Source: an uncultured Prevotellaceae bacterium | Lineage (GTDB): Bacteria; Bacteroidota; Bacteroidia; Bacteroidales; Bacteroidaceae | Length of the DNA stretch: 41,192 nt | Assembly: GCA_902800185.1 (NCBI GenBank) | Contig: CADCDK010000023.1 | Coordinates: 1 to 41,192 of the forward strand | Reading direction: 5' to 3' | Shown here: in pieces, positions 1 through 7,954 of the stretch | Layout of the letters: the number at the start of each line of letters is the position of its first letter | How positions within the stretch are numbered: position 1 is the stretch's first letter | Position numbers and translations under genes: made by a program | Notes under the pieces: model-generated | The model's input: only the letters and a program-made list of their open reading frames with translations | Told to the model about the DNA's origin: nothing | The model's database searches: none

Positions 1-94
1 TTGATGTTGTGCTGTTGCTTTTTACTGAAAGCTGCTACTAACGACTCATAAATCTACCCTTAATCGTGTATTGGATGATAGTTGCGGATTTTAG
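1..94 (+). other. Short stretch before the truncated gene, no identifiable gene
   Basis: A short reading frame from ATG at 4 to TAA at 49-51 gives 15 residues rich in Cys and Leu. It could be the tail of something upstream or a scrap of a lipoprotein signal. Nothing else is supportable. Confidence 0.3.
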
Positions 95-157
95 GATTAT
101 TATGAAAAAGAGGAGCAGGAAAAAATAATTGACCGTATTGACACCACACTCCACGAG

Positions 158-760
158 GTGGTGGAACCCATGACAACGGAAATGAATATTCAGGTGCGTG
201 TCATCGGCATCAAATATATGAGCAGCGTCATTGGCAATATCTCAGGTATGGCGGATGGTTTCCTGCTCACCCAGGCATGGCGTCGTGACCAGACTGCCTA
301 TCAGCTCTTAAACAACTGGAGTCGCTCCGCCACGACCTATATTGATGGCGACACGCTGAAGAGCGTGGGCTATATCTCCACTACCATCCGCACCTTCGGA
401 CTGCCCCATGGCAGGGAGCTCAACGAGCAGCGTGACTCTACGAGCAACATGCTCTCGCTCTGCTTCACACTCATCGATGGCACACAGCATGTGTTCCGCT
501 ACCCTGTAGGTAAGATGATCCGCTACCGGTCGGCGGATTTACAGAGCCGGGCAGGACAGGAAGAAAAAGAAGAGAACGATAGCGTCCCCGAATTCCCCAA
601 GTCGGCAGTGACGTTGGAGCTCGATCTGGTTGTCGATGCACCGTTCTATGAAGACGATGAAGTGCCAAACCTGCCCTACGCCCAGCCCTCGGGCACGGGA
701 TCCTTCGATGCGGAGGTCGCGCCATGGGGGGATGACATCAACGTGGATATACCGATGTAG
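158..760 (+). CDS. DUF5119-like fimbrial-locus protein, probably a 5'-truncated remnant
   Basis: The product resembles the C-terminal half of DUF5119 proteins, which are lipoproteins of about 300 residues found beside fimbrillin genes in Bacteroidales. Visible family traits are the segment SSVIGNISGMADGF, a middle part on a polar TLIDGTQHVFRYPVGK strand, and the terminal DDINVDIPM. The GTG start given is only the first available one. The frame stays open back to position 95 and the added residues (EEQEKIIDRIDTTLHEV) look like protein, but TAG at 92-94 and TGA at 26-28 block it. No signal peptide or lipobox can be found. Either the gene has lost its front half or a stop has arisen within it. 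Role by context: an accessory or anchor protein of the pilus encoded downstream. The family call rests on remembered similarity. Confidence 0.6.
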   Translation: MVEPMTTEMNIQVRVIGIKYMSSVIGNISGMADGFLLTQAWRRDQTAYQLLNNWSRSATTYIDGDTLKSVGYISTTIRTFGLPHGRELNEQRDSTSNMLSLCFTLIDGTQHVFRYPVGKMIRYRSADLQSRAGQEEKEENDSVPEFPKSAVTLELDLVVDAPFYEDDEVPNLPYAQPSGTGSFDAEVAPWGDDINVDIPM

Positions 761-772
761 GCAAAAGACCCA

Positions 773-788
773 CCCCTCCAAGGAGGGG
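773..788 (+). terminator. GC-rich inverted repeat after the DUF5119-like gene
   Basis: CCCCTCC and GGAGGGG face each other across only two bases, 12 bases after the stop codon. The stem could act as a terminator or attenuator ahead of the fimbrillin gene, but no T run follows it. The same CCTCC/GGAGG core is present after the next gene. Confidence 0.35.
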
Positions 789-850
789 AAGATTAAGATA
801 AAGACAAGAGATTTATTAATTTATTTATTAACTTTTTAAACAACGTGATT

Positions 851-2185
851 ATGAAAAAGAAGTTTTATCTTTTCGCAGCAGCTGCAGCAGTACTTTCGCT
901 GACAGCATGCTCAAGTGACGACGACGCTGTCCAGGCCAATGGTGCAAAGACTGTCGCCGTGAATCAGGCCGTCGATTTCGACATCTATACGGCAAGCGCT
1001 ACTCGTGCCGGTGATGCTGGTATCCAGACCACTTCTACCTTACAAACCGCTGGTCAGGGCTTTGGTGTATTCGCACAGGTAAGTAATGGTGGTGATTATG
1101 CTTCTTCTACAGGATCTAATTTCATGTATAACCAGCATGTTACTTATACTGAACCTTCTTGGATTTATACTCCTGTAAAATATTGGCCAAATGAAACCAC
1201 AAAGGATATGCTTGGTGTTACAGGAGCTGCTGAAGCTGCTCAAACTGATAAGCTGAGCTTCTTTGCTTATGCTCCTTATGTCACAGCCACAGTAGGGACT
1301 GGTGCCGTTACTGCTTCGAACCCGGACCAGAACAATGAAGCAACTCCAGAGGCTATAGAAGCTGGTATTACTGCATTGTCAGCCAATAATGCTTCAACAG
1401 ATCCTACAGTTTCTTATACTATGGCCTATACACCTTCAAAGAGTGTTGACCTGTTATGGGGCGTTGCACCTTCTGGTAATCTAAGTTATACAGCAGTAAA
1501 TAATACGCCTATAAATGTTGGCGAAGGCTTGCCTCTTAAGAACCTTATAAAGCCCTCTAAGGACCAGAAGATCAAGTTCCTCTTCAAGCACGCTCTGGCT
1601 CGTCTGGGTCTTAAGGTCGTTGCAGCTGTTGATCAGATTGCCCCAGGTGGTTCTATTGCCAGTGGAACAAAGATTTACGTAAATTCTGTTACAATTGAGG
1701 ATGCTGCCTCTCCTAAAGCATTAGCTCCTACAGGAACATTGAATCTTAATAATACTTCTGCTGGCATTGCAAACTGGACTTTAGGAAGTAAAGAGAAGTT
1801 TAAGTTAGTTGTTTCAGGTACTAATCTGAACGATGATCTCAAGACAGATGCAACAGGCGTTACAACAGCAGAACAGGATGTCATTGCAGATGGTAAATTC
1901 TTTATGATTATTCCTACTGAAGGAAATGCCAAGGCTAAATTTAAGGTAACAATCAATTATGATGTTGTAACAACTGATGCAAACCTTGATGGTGGTAAGT
2001 CGACAGTTAACAACGTCATTTATAAGGAAATTCTGGTAGGTGATGATACAAATGGCTTCACCAACAACAAGGCTTACAACCTGAAGCTTATCCTTGGTAT
2101 GACTTCTGTAAAGCTGGATGCTGAGGTTGCTGACTGGGAGGTTGATGGTAGCACTAATGTTGATCTGCCCCGCAACCAAGAGTAA
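851..2185 (+). CDS. Fimbrillin family lipoprotein (Mfa_like_1 type), likely major pilin
   Basis: This is a secreted lipoprotein of 444 residues with a signal peptide and lipobox LTAC (Cys20). I chose ATG at 851 over GTG at 845 because it opens directly with the basic MKKK of the signal. Fimbrillin traits are FGVFAQV, FMYNQHV, the YTPVKYWPN segment, LSFFAYAPY, VDLLWG, FKHALARLGLKV and a final VADWEV strand. An Arg52 in ATRAGD follows the lipobox and is a plausible cleavage site for an Arg-specific protease, as in Porphyromonas-type pili whose subunits polymerise by donor strand exchange. The central part (about 1090-2000) is clearly richer in A and T than the neighbouring genes. Being the first intact fimbrillin gene in the set, it is my guess for the main shaft subunit. 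Confidence 0.85.
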   Translation: MKKKFYLFAAAAAVLSLTACSSDDDAVQANGAKTVAVNQAVDFDIYTASATRAGDAGIQTTSTLQTAGQGFGVFAQVSNGGDYASSTGSNFMYNQHVTYTEPSWIYTPVKYWPNETTKDMLGVTGAAEAAQTDKLSFFAYAPYVTATVGTGAVTASNPDQNNEATPEAIEAGITALSANNASTDPTVSYTMAYTPSKSVDLLWGVAPSGNLSYTAVNNTPINVGEGLPLKNLIKPSKDQKIKFLFKHALARLGLKVVAAVDQIAPGGSIASGTKIYVNSVTIEDAASPKALAPTGTLNLNNTSAGIANWTLGSKEKFKLVVSGTNLNDDLKTDATGVTTAEQDVIADGKFFMIIPTEGNAKAKFKVTINYDVVTTDANLDGGKSTVNNVIYKEILVGDDTNGFTNNKAYNLKLILGMTSVKLDAEVADWEVDGSTNVDLPRNQE

Positions 2186-2198
2186 TTGATCTGATTCT

Positions 2199-2247
2199 AT
2201 ATCCTTCCCTCCCCCCTCCCCAAGGAGGGGCGTGGGGTCGGGGGGAT
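2199..2247 (+). terminator. Long GC-rich hairpin after the first fimbrillin gene
   Basis: CCCCTCC (2213-2219) pairs with GGAGGGG (2224-2230) across CCAA, and outer arms ATATCC and GGATAT extend the structure. No T run follows. It could be a partial terminator that lowers expression of the downstream genes relative to the first fimbrillin. Confidence 0.4.
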
Positions 2248-2250
2248 ATG

Positions 2251-2371
2251 ACCTATGAGGCCTAAAGGCCAATAAGTCCTATGGGGCCTATGAGACCTAT
2301 GAGGCCCATGGGACTTATGAGACCACTAAGTCCGGCCCTATGGGCCCTATAAGACCTATAAGCAACAAAAC
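2251..2371 (+). repeat. Degenerate repeat with 9-base period (CCTATGRGR type)
   Basis: This intergenic tract is made of units such as CCTATGGGG, CCTATGAGA, CCTATGAGG and CTTATGAGA, with some slips of phase. The same unit recurs inside coding sequence at 4206 and 6648. It fills most of the 209 bases between the first fimbrillin gene and the four-helix-bundle gene. I see no promoter in it. Confidence 0.75.
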
Positions 2372-2394
2372 CAATAACCAAAAAGGAAAAGAAC

Positions 2395-3036
2395 ATGCTG
2401 GAGCCTCCAAAAACCTTTCTCCCACATGGGGGCAACTACAAGGATTTGGCTGTCTATAAGAAAGCAACCGTCATCTATGACATGACTTTCTATTTTGCAC
2501 ACCGCTACCTGCAGAAAAGCGACCGCACCATCGATCAGATGGTACAAGCAGCCCGCTCCGGCAAACAGAACATCGCAGAAGGGAGCTCTGCCAGCACAAC
2601 CTCCTCGGAGACTGAGCTGAAACTGATGAATGTCGCAAGAGCCAGCATGCAGGAATTGCTGGTAGATTATCAAGACTTCCTGCGCGTCAACCATCTCAAA
2701 CAATGGGAACTCAGCGACGCAGACTCCATCAAGACACGCAACTACTGCAAGAGCCATCAAGAGCCAGAAGACTTCATGCGCGACATCGACAAGCGCACAC
2801 CCGAGGCCATCGCCAACATTGTCATCACGCTGATTCATCAGTTCGACAACATCATGGGGAAGCTCATCGAGCGATTAGAGAAGGACTTCGTGGCAAAAGG
2901 CGGCATACGCGAAAGGATGACCGCTGCCCGACTGGGCTACCGCAACCAGCAAAACGACGAGATACAACGGCTGCAAGAAGAAAACCGAAGGCTCCAAGCG
3001 GAAATTGAGCGTCTCCAAGCGCTATTAGGATTATGA
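2395..3036 (+). CDS. Four-helix-bundle protein (S23/IVS type) with C-terminal coiled coil
   Basis: The product has 213 residues. Residues 16 to about 90 resemble the four-helix-bundle family first known from intervening sequences of 23S rRNA (TIGR02436, PF05635), with the signature DLAVYKKA followed by SGKQNIAEGSSAS and MNVARASMQELL. The segment after it fits the suffix domain often seen in Bacteroidales members. The last 25 residues form a coiled coil (EIQRLQEENRRLQAEIERL). No signal peptide is present, so it is cytoplasmic. Its stop overlaps the next start as ATGA, so it is translationally coupled to a fimbrillin. The family's molecular role is not known; a nucleic-acid or assembly role is only a guess. 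It is the only non-exported product in the fimbrial operon. Confidence 0.8.
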   Translation: MLEPPKTFLPHGGNYKDLAVYKKATVIYDMTFYFAHRYLQKSDRTIDQMVQAARSGKQNIAEGSSASTTSSETELKLMNVARASMQELLVDYQDFLRVNHLKQWELSDADSIKTRNYCKSHQEPEDFMRDIDKRTPEAIANIVITLIHQFDNIMGKLIERLEKDFVAKGGIRERMTAARLGYRNQQNDEIQRLQEENRRLQAEIERLQALLGL

Positions 3037-4202
3037 AGCACGCACGAAAGCTGTTATATGGAATGATTACGATGGGAGCTGTGCTCCTGGCGGCTTGCTC
3101 GCACGACGATGATGTGACAACAGTTGTCACACCGGGGGAGCCTGTAGCCATTGCTTTCGACTACTTGACGGAACCTTATGAAAACACACGAGCCGCCAAC
3201 GGCTACACGGGCATCATCAATGCCGAGAACAACGAACTTTACTATACAGGATTCGGAGTCTTCGCCAGCAAGGAGGAGGGGACACTACCAGACCTGATGT
3301 ACAACCAGAAGATAGAGTTTATCTTCTATGCCGACGGATCGGGCAATGGCTACTGGAGCTACTCACCCCTGAAGTACTGGCCCGCTGACCCTACAGACGT
3401 CAGCTTTTGCACTTATGCACCTTACGTAGAAACTCCAGGTGTGCTGGCTGCGGGAACGACAGGCATCATAGGCATGTCATCGACCACAGCCACCACACCT
3501 TATATTATATACGCACGTGCGAAACACCCCGAAGAGAACGTGGATCTCTTATGGGGTTACAGCAAACCCGGCACCCGCACCATCGTGGGACTGACCATGC
3601 ATCACGCACTGGCAAGGGTAAAACTCAGCCTCGGCATCACCAACGGCTCTACATTGGCCGTCGGCTCGAGGTTCCTCATCAAGCGTATCAAGCTCAAAGG
3701 CAATTTCGCCAAGACGGGACAGCTGAACCTGAACCAGGGAGCGACAGGCGCTCCACCAGTATGGCTTCCGAACTGGAGCGCACAGGTACTGGCAGACAAA
3801 GATGCCGACGATGATGAAGACAACGTGATCATCATCGACCACAACCCGGAGGTAACACCAGCCTCCTATGGCATCATTGATGAGAAGGGACGTTACCTTC
3901 CGGGGCTTCCCAACCGCTGGCAGCCTGTCGGTCTGCCACACTTAGACTACGACCCAAGTGACCCGGACCTGAAGGACAACAGGACGAACCTGCTCTGCAT
4001 GGGGGACTATCCGAGCTATCTCTACCTGATACCGCAGGCCGACCTCACCTTCACCTGTGTACTCGACTACTGCATCATCAGTGCCGACGGAAGCACGCTC
4101 ACAGACTATCATAAGACAACGGCAACGTTGGAAACACCCATCCACATTACACCGCTCAACGGCAACAAGACGTATGATGTGACATTGAAAGTAACGATAT
4201 GA
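3033..4202 (+). CDS. Fimbrillin family lipoprotein
   Basis: A 389-residue exported lipoprotein with lipobox LAAC (Cys22). It shares with the first fimbrillin the blocks FGVFASK, LMYNQKI, the SPLKYWPAD segment, VSFCTYAPY, VDLLWGYS and HHALARVKLSL, which mark the Mfa_like_1 fold. A TRA motif (Arg53, ENTRAANG) follows the lipobox. The start codon overlaps the stop of the four-helix-bundle gene, and its own stop overlaps the next start, so the three genes are translationally coupled. By position it is likely a minor or tip-proximal pilus subunit; which one cannot be told from the sequence. Confidence 0.82.
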   Translation: MKHARKLLYGMITMGAVLLAACSHDDDVTTVVTPGEPVAIAFDYLTEPYENTRAANGYTGIINAENNELYYTGFGVFASKEEGTLPDLMYNQKIEFIFYADGSGNGYWSYSPLKYWPADPTDVSFCTYAPYVETPGVLAAGTTGIIGMSSTTATTPYIIYARAKHPEENVDLLWGYSKPGTRTIVGLTMHHALARVKLSLGITNGSTLAVGSRFLIKRIKLKGNFAKTGQLNLNQGATGAPPVWLPNWSAQVLADKDADDDEDNVIIIDHNPEVTPASYGIIDEKGRYLPGLPNRWQPVGLPHLDYDPSDPDLKDNRTNLLCMGDYPSYLYLIPQADLTFTCVLDYCIISADGSTLTDYHKTTATLETPIHITPLNGNKTYDVTLKVTI

Positions 4203-5377
4203 TGAGACCTATAGGACTTATAGCCCTTATCACCTTGCTGGTGGCCTGTTCTTCCGAACAGCAGGAGGGGGAGGGAGCTGCGCAGCAGCATCCTGTAGAT
4301 ATGGTTGTCTATACCTCCCAACCTGCCACTCGTGCCGACTCCTCCTTTTTGGCGGAGCCGACGGTGCCCGTGGGAAAGAGCATCGGGGTGTATGCCTACT
4401 ATCACGACAACTCCACCTGGGCAGCGGACGACGCAGCGGAGCCGAAGCGCACAGTGCCCAACTTCATGCGTAACCAGCAGGCGGTGAACCCAGGGTCTGA
4501 CCAGCCCTATACCTACAGTCCGCTAAAATACTGGCCCAACGAGGAAGAAGACAAGCTCTCGTTCATTGCCTACTATCCCTATAGCAACGGTACGGCGGAT
4601 GACGGAAGTGAACATGATATAGAGACCACTGGCATCACTCCCCTGATGCACGACCTGGGTGCATTGATAGAATATGGTTCGGGCCTGCCGCCGTTCCGCT
4701 TTGCCGTGAAGGACAACGTGAAGGAGCAAGTAGATTTCCTCGTGTCAGACCTCATTCCCGACCTGCCACACAGCCGTGCCTTGGAGCCGAACCCAAGCGA
4801 CCCGTTCAACAACCTGACCATCACCGACCGTGTGCGCTTCTACTTCTGGCATGCATTGTCGAAGGTGGAGTTCCGCGTGGTCATCGATGAGTCCATCCGA
4901 CGCCATGTGTCCTACTTCACACTGAACAGTATCGGCATCACCAACATCTATAACGAGGCGCACCTGACTCCGGCATACGATAGCGGTACAGGCAACACCT
5001 CTTTGGTATGGTCTGACCACAGAGACTCGCACAAGACCGACTACGCCTGCAAGACGACGGAGGCATACCTCCTGCTGCCGCAGGAACTGCGCAACGATGC
5101 CATGCTGAACATCAGCTACGACCTCACCTTCGAGAGCGAAGGAACCGTCTATGTATATGACGGCAGCGGCAACCCCGTGGCCGTGGATGAATATCTCTAC
5201 GGGAACCACGATGTCTCCATACAGCTGAACACGCTGAAAATCAGCGGTAGCGAGGATCCGCTCGACGAGTGGCTGCCCAACCACCACTACGTATATACCA
5301 TCCGTCTGTGTGCCAACCGCATCGAGTTCACGGGTCAGGTGGCTGAATGGGGTGAGATCATCTGGCAACCGATATAA
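4199..5377 (+). CDS. Fimbrillin family lipoprotein
   Basis: A 392-residue lipoprotein with a very short signal (MMRPIGLIALITLLVAC, Cys17). The hydrophobic core of that signal is encoded by three units of the 9-base repeat that also lies between genes nearby. Fimbrillin traits are IGVYAYY, FMRNQQA, the YSPLKYWPN segment, LSFIAYYPY, VDFLVSD and FWHALSKVEFRV, and a terminal VAEWGE strand. A TRA motif lies at Arg45. The start overlaps the preceding stop (ATGA), so translation is coupled. Probably a minor pilus subunit. Confidence 0.8.
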   Translation: MMRPIGLIALITLLVACSSEQQEGEGAAQQHPVDMVVYTSQPATRADSSFLAEPTVPVGKSIGVYAYYHDNSTWAADDAAEPKRTVPNFMRNQQAVNPGSDQPYTYSPLKYWPNEEEDKLSFIAYYPYSNGTADDGSEHDIETTGITPLMHDLGALIEYGSGLPPFRFAVKDNVKEQVDFLVSDLIPDLPHSRALEPNPSDPFNNLTITDRVRFYFWHALSKVEFRVVIDESIRRHVSYFTLNSIGITNIYNEAHLTPAYDSGTGNTSLVWSDHRDSHKTDYACKTTEAYLLLPQELRNDAMLNISYDLTFESEGTVYVYDGSGNPVAVDEYLYGNHDVSIQLNTLKISGSEDPLDEWLPNHHYVYTIRLCANRIEFTGQVAEWGEIIWQPI

Positions 5378-5393
5378 AATAGGAACAAGGAAA

Positions 5394-6599
5394 ATGAAAA
5401 GACTGTTGCAGCTCATATTACCACTGTTCCTGCTGTCGTGCTCGACAGAGCCGACGGGCACGGAGAACCCGACAACCGACGAGGTTGCCATGGGATTCAC
5501 CGCCACGCTGTCGGAGACGAACAGTGCCGGGAGCCGCGCACCCGAGGACTTCCGGGGATGGGGTGAGCACAACAACGACTCGCTGAAGCTGAAGGGGTTC
5601 GGTGTATATTGCTGGAACACGGGTGCCAAGAGCTACGACCCCGAGTCGGCAGACCCGACACTGAACGACATCAGGAAGGCAACGCAATACCTGCTCATGC
5701 GAAACCAGAAGGTGGAATGGACAGGCTCCGCCTGGGATTACAGTCCATCGAAATACTGGCCCCTGATTAGCAGCCACAAGCTCACGTTGCGTGCCTACGC
5801 ACCGTATGTAGATTACCAGCTGCCCGTGGATGCCAACGGATTCCCGCAGCTGCCGGTGGTGGTCTATGCCGATGACTACTGCAACAACACGCAGAAAGAC
5901 CCTCTGTGGGGTACCAGCCGCCACTCAGCCTACATCAGCGACGATGCCAACACGAATGGACGCTATGGCGCACTCTACAACAACTACACCTACGTCATGA
6001 GCGGTAGCAACCTGACCGCCGACGAGCGCGATGGCATCATCGACTGGTACTTCCACCACGGCATGACCAAACTCGGCCTACAGGCCATTTTGGAAGAGCC
6101 GAAGCCACACACCGAGGTGCGCATCATCAAGGTGGAGACAGGCCCCTACTACAACGAAGGGCTCCTGAACATCTTTACAAGCCCGTCGGAACGAAGCAGC
6201 GAGAAGCCCGTATGGAGCGACCGCGCCGGAGATATATGGGTGACGATTGCCTACCACCATGACCCCGATGGAACGGGCACCAAGATACACGACGACCTGA
6301 CAGGCGCAGTTCTGAACGGTAGTTCCTACACGAACATTGCCGTCAACGGCCTGCTCGCCATTCCCCGCGACTACACGGGAGAGACGAAGCTCACCATCCG
6401 TGTGACCTACGAGGAGACGGATACCAGCACAGGCATCACGGGACTTCCCGTTACCGTGGAAGCCACCGTGGATCTCGATGCGAAAGGCAACACGGTATAT
6501 GCCCTGCAGATGCTGTTAGGTGCAGAGTCGTTGAGCATTCGCTCCTTCGTGAACATCGACTGGCAGTCAGGGTCGTATGGACTGATTGATGGATTATAA
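5394..6599 (+). CDS. Fimbrillin family lipoprotein
   Basis: A 401-residue lipoprotein. A longer reading frame begins at 5310 inside the previous gene, but ATG 5394 opens directly on a good signal peptide (MKRLLQLILPLFLLSC, Cys16), 16 bases after the preceding stop. Family blocks are FGVYCWN, LLMRNQKV, the YSPSKYWPL segment, LTLRAYAPY, DPLWGTS and FHHGMTKLGLQA. An SRA motif is at Arg48. More divergent than the two genes before it, and it ends in a NIDWQSGSYG strand. Likely a minor pilus component of the same structure. Confidence 0.75.
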   Translation: MKRLLQLILPLFLLSCSTEPTGTENPTTDEVAMGFTATLSETNSAGSRAPEDFRGWGEHNNDSLKLKGFGVYCWNTGAKSYDPESADPTLNDIRKATQYLLMRNQKVEWTGSAWDYSPSKYWPLISSHKLTLRAYAPYVDYQLPVDANGFPQLPVVVYADDYCNNTQKDPLWGTSRHSAYISDDANTNGRYGALYNNYTYVMSGSNLTADERDGIIDWYFHHGMTKLGLQAILEEPKPHTEVRIIKVETGPYYNEGLLNIFTSPSERSSEKPVWSDRAGDIWVTIAYHHDPDGTGTKIHDDLTGAVLNGSSYTNIAVNGLLAIPRDYTGETKLTIRVTYEETDTSTGITGLPVTVEATVDLDAKGNTVYALQMLLGAESLSIRSFVNIDWQSGSYGLIDGL

Positions 6600-6602
6600 G
6601 AG

Positions 6603-7928
6603 ATGAAAGAAAGAAGAAGACAGATTGGGAAGATTGGGAAGATAGGTCCCATGGGGCCTATAGGGCTTATGGGGCCTATGGGACTTATGAGACTTATGAG
6701 ACCTATGAGACCTATGAGACCTATGAGCCCCATAGGACTTATAGGGCTTATCGCAGGGCTGCTGTTGGCAGCCTGCACGAGCGAGGATCCGGCGGGTGAG
6801 AAGGTGGAGCCCACCGTCACCCGGCAGATTGCCATGACCATCTGTCTGCAGCCGAACATCGACATGACGGCTCTCGGAGGAGAAGAGGGCAGCGAAAGCC
6901 GCGCCTATGGTGATCCGGGCACCTACGAGAAGTTCGGGTTCCCACGCTACTTCTATATCTACGTGGTGGGATTCACCGACCCCGAGGGGGCCTATCCCGA
7001 GGCATCGGGCGGCACTGTCATCCCATTACAGGACGCGGGAGGACACGACGTGAACCGCCTCGACATCGGCGAGGATCCTGAGGGCTGGCTGAAATACCTC
7101 ATGACTGTAGATCCGCCACAAACGCTGCTCGACAGCATCTACGGCAGTACGCAGTATATCTCGCTGAGCACGTCCGCCGCGTTCACGAAGCTGCGCCTCT
7201 ACGTGGCAGCCTCGCCCACACCGCTGAAATACAACGGACATGAGTTGGGAGTGAAGGTAGATGAAGACGACCAGGTGTTCAAGACCGGCGAGAAGAACGA
7301 GACCGATGTGCTGAACCTGAAGTTCGACGTAGATAACGCCCTGAAGGCACGCCTGCAGGACCTCTACTCGTCGCCCTACAACTACGCCCCAGGCGGAGAA
7401 CCCTACCGCAGCAGCTACTACTACACCATCACCGACCCGACGGCGAAGATTGAGATCACCCGTATTCTCTACCATGTCGCCTCGAAGGTGGACGTGATGT
7501 GGAACGTCGCTCCGGAACAACAAAGCACCCTGCAGCTCTCCTACATACAGGCACGGAAGCTGAAGCAGAAAGACTGCCTGCTCTTCCGTCCCGTTGAGAA
7601 CACGTGGACGAGTACCGACGATGCCAACAACTACTCGCTCGAACTGATGAAAGACGACATCGGACGGCAGTGGTACGGCCGCGAGTACTTCTACACCATC
7701 TTCTACAAGAACGAGAACAAGTTCGACGTGAATCTGCATATCCTGAAGAATGGCGACAGCCCCGCTACCTACGAGGCGACGGGCTACAACCTCAGAATCA
7801 GGAAGAACATGGCGACAGCCAGCACCATCTTCGTGCCCTGGCAGCGCACCGACCTGAAGTTCACGACAGGTGTCTCCAGCCTGAACTACACGGATGAAGA
7901 TGCCGTCAATGTGACCAAAGAATACTAA
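6603..7928 (+). CDS. Divergent lipoprotein of the fimbrial operon, repeat-derived signal peptide
   Basis: The product has 441 residues from ATG 6603, three bases after the previous stop. The lipobox is LAAC at Cys58, which gives an unusually long N-region made of Gly/Pro/Met/Arg. This part is the translation of twelve 9-base repeat units (6648-6755). Internal Met codons in the repeat (for example at 6723) could give a signal of normal length (MSPIGLIGLIAGLLLAAC), so the true start is uncertain. An SRA motif is at Arg100. The body lacks the clear KYWP and HALAR blocks of the other fimbrillins but is similar in size and placement. It may be a tip or adaptor subunit linking the pilins to the giant protein encoded 26 bases downstream; that role is a guess. 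Confidence 0.65.
   Translation: MKERRRQIGKIGKIGPMGPIGLMGPMGLMRLMRPMRPMRPMSPIGLIGLIAGLLLAACTSEDPAGEKVEPTVTRQIAMTICLQPNIDMTALGGEEGSESRAYGDPGTYEKFGFPRYFYIYVVGFTDPEGAYPEASGGTVIPLQDAGGHDVNRLDIGEDPEGWLKYLMTVDPPQTLLDSIYGSTQYISLSTSAAFTKLRLYVAASPTPLKYNGHELGVKVDEDDQVFKTGEKNETDVLNLKFDVDNALKARLQDLYSSPYNYAPGGEPYRSSYYYTITDPTAKIEITRILYHVASKVDVMWNVAPEQQSTLQLSYIQARKLKQKDCLLFRPVENTWTSTDDANNYSLELMKDDIGRQWYGREYFYTIFYKNENKFDVNLHILKNGDSPATYEATGYNLRIRKNMATASTIFVPWQRTDLKFTTGVSSLNYTDEDAVNVTKEY
6648..6755 (+). repeat. Twelve tandem 9-base units inside a signal-peptide region
   Basis: The units run CCCATGGGG, CCTATAGGG, CTTATGGGG, CCTATGGGA, CTTATGAGA (twice), CCTATGAGA (twice), CCTATGAGC, CCCATAGGA, CTTATAGGG and CTTATCGCA. 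All stay in frame and encode repeated Pro/Leu-Met/Ile-Gly/Arg triplets. The family is the same as at 2251-2371. Confidence 0.85.
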
Positions 7929-7954
7929 AGACTGAATATCCAGACAGAATTGTC

